Shown piece by piece: positions 57,274-64,000 of a DNA stretch of 64,000 bases. Source of the stretch: Glaciecola sp. XM2 (GTDB lineage: Bacteria > Pseudomonadota > Gammaproteobacteria > Enterobacterales > Alteromonadaceae). The position numbers and the translations under genes were made by a program. The stretch spans positions 310,001-374,000 of the forward strand of contig NZ_JAHEOJ010000020.1 of NCBI RefSeq assembly GCF_018595715.1. Direction: 5' to 3'. Under the pieces are notes generated by a model. That model was not told the DNA's origin, made no database searches, and saw nothing but the letters and a program-made list of their open reading frames with translations. Positions within the stretch are counted from its first letter, which is position 1; each line of letters starts with the position of its first letter.

Positions 57274-57954
57274 ATGCAAAAACTGCTCGTAACAAAATTT
57301 GTCCTTATTTTTTCTTCCCTTGTAACAGCTAACACGCACGCTGACACTCCGGAAGCCTGCTCGCTAATAAGCGATCCCATGCAACGCCTAGCTTGTTATG
57401 ATGGAATTTTTTTATCTTCTGCGGCTAAAAAAGTAGTACCCAAACCAAGGCAAAACGTGGTGAGCGTTCACCCAATAGCACCTGATAATATAGATGTAGT
57501 CACAAATAAAGTATTTGAACAAGATACGCAGCATCCTTCCGCCAATTCAGGCAATAGTGGCGTTATTAAATCGGCTGACGAAGCGCTAGCAGCAATCTCC
57601 ATTCCGCTAAATGCTGAAGTAGTAAGCAATATAAAGTCTGTGCCTGAAGAGAGCGTAAAAAGTGCCATTAACAGCGTACCTAGTCCAGAAGACTTATTTG
57701 GTGCGGAACAACTCAAAGGTCAGTCAACGTCAACGCCCGACGAGGTAGCGTTTACCGTTACCAATATATCGGAAAATCGTAACAAGATTCGCACCTTTAC
57801 CTTTAGTAATGGCCAAACATGGCGAGAATCTTCCAATACAGGACTTCGCGTAAAACTAGGTGATACGGTCATTATCTCAAAGGGTGCATTCACGTCTTAC
57901 TTTTTATCAAAAGAGGGCATAAATAGAAAAACGCAGGTAAGGCGGATTCGTTAA
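57274..57954 (+). CDS. exported protein with C...RLxCYD motif, unknown
   Basis: A 226-residue protein with an N-terminal signal peptide (about 1-24, ending THADT). Immediately after it comes EACSLISDPMQRLACYDGIF; this Cys-x-...-Arg-Leu-x-Cys-Tyr-Asp pattern recurs in exported proteobacterial proteins, where the two cysteines probably pair. A low-complexity linker rich in Ser/Asn/Asp/Val (60-150) leads to a compact C-terminal beta domain (FTVTNISENRNKIRTFTFSN; WRESSNTGLRVKLGDTVIIS). I cannot name the function. AGCTGTGAGGCGTA lies just before the ATG. Confidence 0.65.
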   Translation: MQKLLVTKFVLIFSSLVTANTHADTPEACSLISDPMQRLACYDGIFLSSAAKKVVPKPRQNVVSVHPIAPDNIDVVTNKVFEQDTQHPSANSGNSGVIKSADEALAAISIPLNAEVVSNIKSVPEESVKSAINSVPSPEDLFGAEQLKGQSTSTPDEVAFTVTNISENRNKIRTFTFSNGQTWRESSNTGLRVKLGDTVIISKGAFTSYFLSKEGINRKTQVRRIR

Positions 57955-58029
57955 TATTAGTGTCAACATTTATAATGTGCAATACACTAAACAACACTAG
58001 GTGGGCACTAATTCAGTGGCCTAGCCATA

Positions 58030-59190
58030 TTAGTCAAGTAAAGCGAGTTTTCCCTGATAACGACTTTTCCAGTCATCAAATTTAACTGTACGTTCGGCTT
58101 TTTGAAGAAAACGCCTAGTGTTCGTAAAGTCGCCCATTTCGGCGTACGCGGTGGCTAGGCCGAAGTAAAACTCATGCTTGTCATCATCCAGCGCAACGGC
58201 TTCCCGAAAATGCTTAATAGCTTGTTGAAACTTCCTTTTATCATTGGCTTGTTGCCCTAAGTTGAAATGATAGTATGGATTCAGTTTTCTTTTTTCCTCA
58301 ACCTTTTCTAGCAATTTGCGATGTTCAGCAAAACGCCCCTGAGACGCATAGAGATATGCGAGGTTCTCCTGCAGTTGCAGGTAGTCTCGATTAATGCGGA
58401 TTGCTGTTTTATAGGTAGTTTCAGCTTGCACAAAATTTCCGATAATTCGATATAAAATCCCAAGGTTATTTAAACTAGATACAAACCTATCGTCGGTTCG
58501 TAGTGAAGCATTTAAATAGGCAAACGCTCGCACATAATTCTTGTCAACCAATGCTTCAGCGGCTTTGTTGTTATAAAACATAGCAATAACTCGTGCCTTG
58601 TCGATTTTGCGAGCTGGAAAGTGCTCTTTTGGTGACAAGGGGTCAAAATCAACTTCGATGCTTGGACTTGCGACGGTAAATTTGCCTAGTTTATTTTTTT
58701 GATAAAACTTTAAATTGATATGACCATTCAGAACACTATATCCATCTTGACGTGTCCAGTACTCAGGGATAACAACTTCCTGAAAGTTCACTGACAGTTC
58801 TGCCGACGATGCTAGCGCATAGGTCATAATGGTAAGCGATAGACAATTAGCGGCCCTGTTTTCAAAGGTCTCACTTGCAACGGTGTTGGCGTGCGTCTTG
58901 TATAGCAGATTAAAGTCAGTTCGGTCAAAGATGTATTGCACTAGCGCCTGCATACGTTCACTCTGATCATCAATAGGCATTAATTGTTTAGTTACAAAGG
59001 TTTCGGCAGCCGCATTCAGAGCAAAAATTTGTGAAGGTGTTTCGATCACAACCTCTTTGTAGCCAGAAAATGGCTCTTCAAGCAGTAATGTATTGATGTC
59101 AATAATAACGGGCGATTGATGAATATTCTGGCAAGCGCTCAGGCAAAGCACAGCAAAAGCAGTGATGAATACGTCAAACAATCTCAGCAT
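58030..59190 (-). CDS. TPR lipoprotein with transglutaminase-like domain
   Basis: A 386-residue lipoprotein with lipobox LSACQ (Cys20). Residues 55-185 look like a transglutaminase-like cysteine peptidase core: Cys116 in NRAANCLSLTIMTYAL and a following histidine in GHINLKFYQ. Residues 230-385 contain several TPR helices, such as SLNNLGILYRIIGNFVQAET, LAYLYASQGRFAEH, NLGQQANDKRKFQQAIKHFR and LATAYAEMGDFTNTRRF. It is predicted to sit at the outer or inner membrane as a scaffold or processing factor. It is a single-gene unit. Confidence 0.8.
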   Translation of the reverse strand: MLRLFDVFITAFAVLCLSACQNIHQSPVIIDINTLLLEEPFSGYKEVVIETPSQIFALNAAAETFVTKQLMPIDDQSERMQALVQYIFDRTDFNLLYKTHANTVASETFENRAANCLSLTIMTYALASSAELSVNFQEVVIPEYWTRQDGYSVLNGHINLKFYQKNKLGKFTVASPSIEVDFDPLSPKEHFPARKIDKARVIAMFYNNKAAEALVDKNYVRAFAYLNASLRTDDRFVSSLNNLGILYRIIGNFVQAETTYKTAIRINRDYLQLQENLAYLYASQGRFAEHRKLLEKVEEKRKLNPYYHFNLGQQANDKRKFQQAIKHFREAVALDDDKHEFYFGLATAYAEMGDFTNTRRFLQKAERTVKFDDWKSRYQGKLALLD

Positions 59191-59637
59191 TAAAAACTCC
59201 GCCTTTAAATTTTTTTACCATCTTAAACACTCGTAAACATGTGTCGGAAGAGCACATATTTCCAATAAATGTGGACAGGTAGGCTCATGAATACCCGTAA
59301 ACTTATAAGTACACGCTATCACAGATTTACTTAAATTTAAGCCGATAATTAAGTTTCGTCATATCTGCTTTCCCTTAAATGCTTTATTTATATGAAATTT
59401 AGATGTACCAGGGTGCATTTTTACTAGTTTAGCTACATTACGACTCCTTCACTTTAAATAGCGTAATGTGTACAAGAATAGACAACAAAGTAAACTTTTG
59501 TATCCATATCTTGCACCTTATGTTAGGAAGGATTATCATCAGAAATGAATAAAGATAAGTGTGTATATTTACTTATACTTAAATAGGGAAATAGAACACA
59601 CAAAAAACGATCACCAAAACGTTCTAGGGAGAACATA
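59191..59637. other. intergenic region upstream of the TonB-dependent receptor gene
   Basis: A 447-base AT-rich gap that must contain divergent promoters for the TPR lipoprotein gene and the receptor gene. The receptor gene's ribosome site, TAGGGAGAACATA, is at 59627-59637. I see no Fur-like 19-base palindrome, no hairpin with T run and no convincing coding frame. Confidence 0.5.
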
Positions 59638-62622
59638 ATGTTAATAAACACAAAACTAGCGAAGTCAATTCGTTTAGCGTTGGTTTGTGGTGTTGCTGTA
59701 TCAGCCGCTACAACCAATGTTTCATTCGCACAAAGTGCCTCAGCTGACGATGAGGCGGCCGTAGAGAAAATATCGATTACGGGTAGTCGTATTACGGCAG
59801 CAGAACTGGCATCTTCATCACCCATTACAACGATTGATGAGGCTGCAATAGAATTTTTACAAGAACCAGAATTTGAAAGAATAATGCGTTTGCAGCCAGG
59901 TATTGTCCCAGCAGACGGTGGTAACGTTAATAACGGTACGGCCGGTGCAGCGACGATTTCACTGCGTGGTTTGGGTGCGCAGCGTAGTTTGGTGCTACTA
60001 GATGGCAAACGTATGACACCTTTCAACGTGAATGGACAGGTAGATACTGCTGCTATACCCTCTGCACTTATCAAGCGTATTGACATCGTTACCGGTGGTG
60101 CATCAGCGGTTTATGGTTCAGACGCTATTGCCGGTGCGGTAAACGTTATATTAAAAGACGATTTTGAAGGCGTCGAAATAGAGTCTAACTACCAACAAAC
60201 GAACGAGTCAGACGGTGATAGATTCAACCTTAACCTGACCGTAGGTAGCAACTTTGCCGATGGTAAAGGTAACGCGGTTATTTCTTTTGGGTATTTAGAT
60301 CGTAAACCGGTTTTACTCGGAGACCGTCCTCTTGGTCTAATTGGGATTGACTCTGGCAGCGGTGCAGGTTTTAACGAGTTCTTAGCTGGTGAGCCAGCAG
60401 TGTTACCCCCAACAGACTGCCAAGCACCTGGAGCAGTAGATTTTGTTCAGGGTAGTGGTTCCACAACTTCTATTCCTACCCGCTTTGAAATTTTGGGTGC
60501 AGGTTCTGCAGGTTCATTCCAATTTAGAAATGACGGTACTTTAGGCACTGAATGTAGCCGCTTTAACTTTAACCCTTTCAACTATTATCAAACGCCTTCG
60601 GAAAAGTATTCAGTTACAGCTAAAGCAAATTATGAAATTAACGAACATGCTGAAGTGTTCTCATCATTTAACTTTACCAATACTACCGTTAGGCAACAAA
60701 TCGCACCTTCAGGTACATTTGGTGCTAGCTTTAACTTGCCACTGTATAACCCATTAATTGGTGCATCTGCATTAAATACGGTTATCGACACTGCTAATGA
60801 ACAACGCATTGCAGGGGTATTACTAGATTCAGAAAACGGCGGTCGTTGGATTGACACTAACGCTAACGGCGTTGTAGACACTGAGGATACATTAGGTGTT
60901 CGTTTGAGACGTCGTACGCTTGAGTTAGGCCCTCGGTCAACTAGTATCGATGCTGATTTATGGCAGATGAATTTGGGTGTAAGAGGAGCAATCACAGATA
61001 ACTTAGATTACGAATTGTCTTATCAATATGGTGAATCTAACCGTCTGAACGTTGACGCGGGCTACACTAACCTCACTAACGTTCAAAACGCACTCGATAC
61101 ACGTGATGGAATTAACTGTGCTAATGGTGATTCGGCGTGTGTACCTATCGATTTATTTGGTGGCTTCGGCACCATCACACCAGAGATGGCGGCTTACGCG
61201 GGTGCAACGGCCTTCCAACAAGACTCCTACGAGCAAGAAATTATGACTGCATTCGTATCGGGTACGGTTGAAGAGTTCGTTATGCCCACTGCTAGCAGCC
61301 CATTTGCATTCAGTGCCGGTTTTGAGAAACGTGAGGAAACGTCTTTCATTAACCCTGATGAGTGTTTGAAACTGGCTCCAGCAAGTTGCTTGGGTGGTGC
61401 AGGTGGCAACGTGTTGCCAATCAGCGGCGGTTACTCAGTGGATGAATTCTTTGTGGAAGGTTTATTACCACTTGTAGAAGATATGGATTTTATTGATAGC
61501 TTGAATCTTGAGTTTGGTTACAGAACGTCAGATTACTCAAGTTTTGGTAGCACTGATTCATGGAAGCTAGGGGTTAACTGGAGACCCGTTGAGGAGCTTC
61601 TGGTTCGTGTGATGGCACAAAAAGCGAACCGCGCACCTAACGTTGGCGAGCTAAGCTCACCGGTAGTCCGCGGATTAGGTGATGCAACGATCGATCCTTG
61701 CTCAGTTGCAAACTCTAACATTTCAGCAGAACTCGCAGCATTATGTATCTCTACTGGTATGACAGCAGGCTTGGTAGGTAATGTTCCAGATATAATCTCT
61801 GGTCAGGTCAACACCTTCTCTGGTAGTGATCCAAATACTCCGCCTAACCCAGAAGAAGCTGATACATTTACGGCTGGTTTTGTATATTCACCAAGAGTTG
61901 ATTTTGCAGAAAGCTTGACCATATCTGTTGATTACTACGATATTGAAATTACTGATGTTATCGGTTCATTCAGCCCTCAAGAAGTATTAGACGGCTGTTA
62001 TGTGCTAGGGGATGCTGCAGAGTGTGCGAAAATTAAACGTCAAGGTGGTGACTTAACAGGTGACTTGGCGGGTATCGATACATTCACAACTAACTTAGAT
62101 TACTTGCAAGCCGAAGGTATTGAAATTGGTTACAACGCAGTATTCTCCTTGGGCGAAATGGGTGATATTTCGGTTCAAGGTAACATTAACAAGTACCTCA
62201 CTCAAGAGTCTCAAAGCTCAGCTGCAACGCCAGTATTGGACTGTAGTGGTTTTTACGGTACTAGCTGTGACCCAATTTCAGATTTCCGTTTGAATCAGCG
62301 TGTAACATGGAACTACCAAGATTTAAGCGTGTCGTTATTCTTGCGTCATATCGGTTCGGTTGAGTTGTTGCCAAGCGAACAACCAAGTGTATTTGAACCT
62401 TTCAGATCTATTGATGCTTATAACTACATTGATGTGTTTGCAAGCTATGCTGTAACTGATTATCTTACTGTATCTGCAGGTATTGATAATCTTACTGACG
62501 AAGAGCCGCCAGTAGTGGGTGGGGAAGTAGGCGATACTTCTTCTAACGGTGGTAACACGTTCCCAAGTAACTACGATGTGCTCGGCACTATGTATAAAGT
62601 GGGTGTTAGATTTAGATTCTAA
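59638..62622 (+). CDS. TonB-dependent outer-membrane receptor
   Basis: A 994-residue receptor. The signal peptide ends SFAQSASA near residue 33. A TonB-box-like EKISITGSRIT precedes the plug domain, with QPGIVPADGGNVNNGTAGAA, ISLRGLGAQRSLVLLDGKRM and GGASAVYGSDAIAGAVNVIL, the hallmark of plug ends. The rest is a 22-strand barrel with long loops, ending in YKVGVRFRF with terminal phenylalanine. Its size and plug sequence resemble carbohydrate or peptide-type receptors of marine Alteromonadales rather than compact siderophore receptors; the ligand is not determinable here. A terminator follows. Confidence 0.94.
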   Translation: MLINTKLAKSIRLALVCGVAVSAATTNVSFAQSASADDEAAVEKISITGSRITAAELASSSPITTIDEAAIEFLQEPEFERIMRLQPGIVPADGGNVNNGTAGAATISLRGLGAQRSLVLLDGKRMTPFNVNGQVDTAAIPSALIKRIDIVTGGASAVYGSDAIAGAVNVILKDDFEGVEIESNYQQTNESDGDRFNLNLTVGSNFADGKGNAVISFGYLDRKPVLLGDRPLGLIGIDSGSGAGFNEFLAGEPAVLPPTDCQAPGAVDFVQGSGSTTSIPTRFEILGAGSAGSFQFRNDGTLGTECSRFNFNPFNYYQTPSEKYSVTAKANYEINEHAEVFSSFNFTNTTVRQQIAPSGTFGASFNLPLYNPLIGASALNTVIDTANEQRIAGVLLDSENGGRWIDTNANGVVDTEDTLGVRLRRRTLELGPRSTSIDADLWQMNLGVRGAITDNLDYELSYQYGESNRLNVDAGYTNLTNVQNALDTRDGINCANGDSACVPIDLFGGFGTITPEMAAYAGATAFQQDSYEQEIMTAFVSGTVEEFVMPTASSPFAFSAGFEKREETSFINPDECLKLAPASCLGGAGGNVLPISGGYSVDEFFVEGLLPLVEDMDFIDSLNLEFGYRTSDYSSFGSTDSWKLGVNWRPVEELLVRVMAQKANRAPNVGELSSPVVRGLGDATIDPCSVANSNISAELAALCISTGMTAGLVGNVPDIISGQVNTFSGSDPNTPPNPEEADTFTAGFVYSPRVDFAESLTISVDYYDIEITDVIGSFSPQEVLDGCYVLGDAAECAKIKRQGGDLTGDLAGIDTFTTNLDYLQAEGIEIGYNAVFSLGEMGDISVQGNINKYLTQESQSSAATPVLDCSGFYGTSCDPISDFRLNQRVTWNYQDLSVSLFLRHIGSVELLPSEQPSVFEPFRSIDAYNYIDVFASYAVTDYLTVSAGIDNLTDEEPPVVGGEVGDTSSNGGNTFPSNYDVLGTMYKVGVRFRF

Positions 62623-62647
62623 GTCTGCTTCATAGTTAGCTAAATTA

Positions 62648-62680
62648 ATGCCCTACTGATATCAGTAGGGCATTTTTTTT
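62648..62680 (+). terminator. Rho-independent terminator after the receptor gene
   Basis: ATGCCCTACTGAT is followed at once by its exact complement ATCAGTAGGGCAT, a perfect 26-base palindrome, then a run of eight T. It lies 26 bases after the receptor stop and ends that transcript; the symmetry would also allow some termination on the other strand. Confidence 0.92.
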
Positions 62681-62802
62681 CTATACTGAATTCCTTTTCC
62701 AGAAAATATCACCTCGTAAAGTTTTGTCTTTGCAATTATTACCTAAAGTTTGGTTTATCGTCACATTGTCTTGCGGGTATGGTTGGGTGTTTACATCCAG
62801 CA

Positions 62803-62830
62803 TTACATATGCGATATTTCACATATGTAA
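62803..62830. promoter_or_regulatory. putative ArsR operator
   Basis: Inverted repeat TTACATATG at 62803-62811 and CATATGTAA at 62822-62830, separated by ten bases and lying 18 bases before the arsR ATG. The arms are exact complements. Size and position fit binding of an ArsR dimer that represses the arsRCH operon until arsenite releases it. Confidence 0.72.
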
Positions 62831-62847
62831 AAAATCGAATGTGAAAA

Positions 62848-63183
62848 ATGAACCCTTGTACTTTTTTTAAATGCCTAGCCGATGACACTCGATTGAAATC
62901 ACTTTTGTTGATTGCAAAGACGGGTGAAGCTTGTGTTTGCGACCTGATGGAAGCGCTCGAGCTAGATCAGCCAAAGACCTCTCGACACCTTGCCCAGCTT
63001 CGTAAATGTGGCATTTTGCTGGATGAAAGACGTGGTAAATGGGTATTTTACAGACTTCATCCTGAGCTCCCACCCTGGGCGCGAAATGTGATTGTCGAAG
63101 CTGCTGAAAACAATTCTTTATATTTTAGTGATGCATTAAATAAGTTAATGGCATCACAATCATCCACTCTCAACTGCTGTTAA
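62848..63183 (+). CDS. arsR: ArsR family metalloregulator
   Basis: A 111-residue winged-helix repressor. Helices around LADDTRLKSLLLIAKTGEAC and the recognition region LDQPKTSRHLAQLRKCG are intact. The arsenic(III) site is CVC (Cys29, Cys31) in ACVCDLMEAL, the ELCVCDL-type site of alpha3 ArsR proteins; a C-terminal NCC adds possible ligands. It is preceded by an inverted-repeat operator and followed 14 bases later by arsC, so it is expected to autoregulate the operon. Confidence 0.93.
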   Translation: MNPCTFFKCLADDTRLKSLLLIAKTGEACVCDLMEALELDQPKTSRHLAQLRKCGILLDERRGKWVFYRLHPELPPWARNVIVEAAENNSLYFSDALNKLMASQSSTLNCC

Positions 63184-63197
63184 TTAAGAGCACCAAT

Positions 63198-63668
63198 ATG
63201 AAAATATTATATATCTGCACTCATAATAGATGTAGAAGCATCTTGTCTGAAGCAATCACAAATCAATTAGCCAACAGTTCAATTACGGCCAAAAGTGCTG
63301 GCAGTCAGCCTGCTGGCGTGGTGCATCCTTTATCGTTGAAGTACCTTGCCGAATCTGGTTATTCCACCGAAGGCTTAATAAGCCAATCATGGGATGATTT
63401 TGAAAGTTTCCAGCCAGATCTAGTGGTAACCGTTTGCGATTCGGCAGCGGGTGAAGCCTGCCCGCTATATTTTGGAAATAGCTTGAAAGTGCATTGGGGT
63501 TTAAGCGACCCATCAAAGATAGAAGGTGACGAAACTCACATTCGACAAGCATTCCTAGCGTGTATTAAAGAGATTGCTGAGCGCGTCCAAAAGCTCGAGA
63601 GCATAGCGAAACAGAACTTAAATACACCTGCTCTTAAGATGGCACTTGCTAAAGCGGGAGCCCAGTAA
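63198..63668 (+). CDS. arsC: arsenate reductase (low-molecular-weight phosphatase type)
   Basis: A 156-residue reductase of arsenate to arsenite. The P-loop is CTHNRCRS with catalytic Cys7; Cys80 in VVTVCDSAAG and Cys88 in EACPLYF are the thiol relay pair of thioredoxin-coupled enzymes, with DPSKIEGDE near the acid loop. It lies between arsR and arsH; the stop shares a base with the arsH ATG. No arsenite pump is inside the window, but one may lie downstream. Confidence 0.93.
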   Translation: MKILYICTHNRCRSILSEAITNQLANSSITAKSAGSQPAGVVHPLSLKYLAESGYSTEGLISQSWDDFESFQPDLVVTVCDSAAGEACPLYFGNSLKVHWGLSDPSKIEGDETHIRQAFLACIKEIAERVQKLESIAKQNLNTPALKMALAKAGAQ

Positions 63669-64000
63669 TGCCAATCACAGAACACAACCTACCCAATATA
63701 GATGAAGAGAGCGTAAGCGTTCCAAGTACTCATAATATGAGGCTTGGAGGCGCTAAACATGCGCCTAAAATCTTACTTCTATATGGTTCACTGAGAGAGC
63801 GCTCGTTCAGTCGTTTAGTGATAGAAGAAAGTGCGCGATTGCTCAATGCTTTTGGCGCTCAAACGCGTATTTACAACCCAGAAGGCTTGCCTCAACCGGA
63901 CACTGAAGACGAAACGCATCCAAAAGTAAAAGAGTTGCGTGAACTGATGATATGGTCTGAAGGGCAGGTATGGTGTTCGCCAGAACGCCATGGTTCTATG
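63668..64000 (+). CDS. arsH: ArsH organoarsenical oxidase (3' end cut by window)
   Basis: The first 111 residues of an NADPH-dependent FMN oxidoreductase. After a variable N-terminus come KILLLYGSLRERSFSRLVIE, the FMN phosphate loop, then GAQTRIYNPEGLPQPD and QVWCSPERHGSM, all typical of ArsH, which oxidises trivalent organoarsenicals. ATG overlaps the arsC stop (TAATG). The remaining half lies beyond the window. Confidence 0.92.
   Translation, partial: MPITEHNLPNIDEESVSVPSTHNMRLGGAKHAPKILLLYGSLRERSFSRLVIEESARLLNAFGAQTRIYNPEGLPQPDTEDETHPKVKELRELMIWSEGQVWCSPERHGSM

Noticed and set aside
59523-60086. Long antisense frame (187 codons) across the start of the receptor gene
   Set aside because: It lies opposite the signal peptide and plug of a clearly conserved receptor, is rich in Ser/Ala/Pro as a shadow frame would be, and has no ribosome site.

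Overview
The window is a piece of a gammaproteobacterial chromosome, most likely from the order Alteromonadales (an Alteromonas/Glaciecola-like marine bacterium). This rests on gene content and order: thrABC followed by ung, a yggS-proC-yggT-DUF4426 run divergent from pilT-pilU, rsmE-gshB-yqgE-ruvX, tkt-epd-pgk-fba, and small Alteromonadales/Vibrionales families such as DUF3545, DUF3833 and DUF4426. No lineage marker such as rRNA is present, so the genus is an inference. Nearly all of the DNA is ordinary core chromosome. I see no tRNA, rRNA, CRISPR array, prophage or insertion sequence.

Layout. 1-6.3 kb: an edge-truncated PLP deaminase, two small envelope proteins, an OmpR-type two-component pair, a MAPEG protein and aceK. 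6.5-12.4 kb: the thrABC operon with an upstream leader peptide and attenuator, then ung and a DUF3545 protein. 12.6-18 kb: pgi, tal, a DMT transporter, yaaA and a stand-alone formyltransferase. 18-26.5 kb: DUF4426, yggT, proC, yggS, the divergent pilT-pilU motor genes, a DUF2007 protein and the ruvX-yqgE-gshB-rsmE cluster. 26.7-29.8 kb: an MscS channel, an M48 lipoprotein protease and metK with a MetJ-type operator. 30-31.4 kb: a small accessory island, a Fic AMP-transferase with a short overlapping antitoxin, enclosed by a 50-bp imperfect inverted repeat. 31.6-36.8 kb: central carbon genes tkt, epd, pgk and a class I aldolase. 37-43.7 kb: a more accessory stretch with an orphan prepilin, a LysR regulator, a TSUP exporter with a Tat-exported aminotransferase, a membrane protein split at a T9 run, a soluble chemoreceptor and a deaminase. 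43.7-54.6 kb: a phosphate block, polyphosphate genes (ppx, ppk) with a GcvR-like ACT protein on one strand and pstC-pstA-pstB-phoU plus pit on the other. 54.7-62.7 kb: secreted and lipoproteins and a large TonB-dependent receptor. 62.8-64 kb: the start of an arsenic operon, arsR-arsC-arsH, cut by the window edge.

Functional themes. The phosphate block combines high-affinity uptake, low-affinity uptake and polyphosphate storage and breakdown, but it lacks pstS and a visible phoBR. Methionine-type regulation is seen at metK and, more surprisingly, a perfect MetJ half-box lies just upstream of the thr leader. The best candidates for something under-described are the inverted-repeat-bounded Fic module, the MetJ-like box at thrABC, the Tat-exported aminotransferase beside a TSUP exporter, and the T9-split membrane gene.
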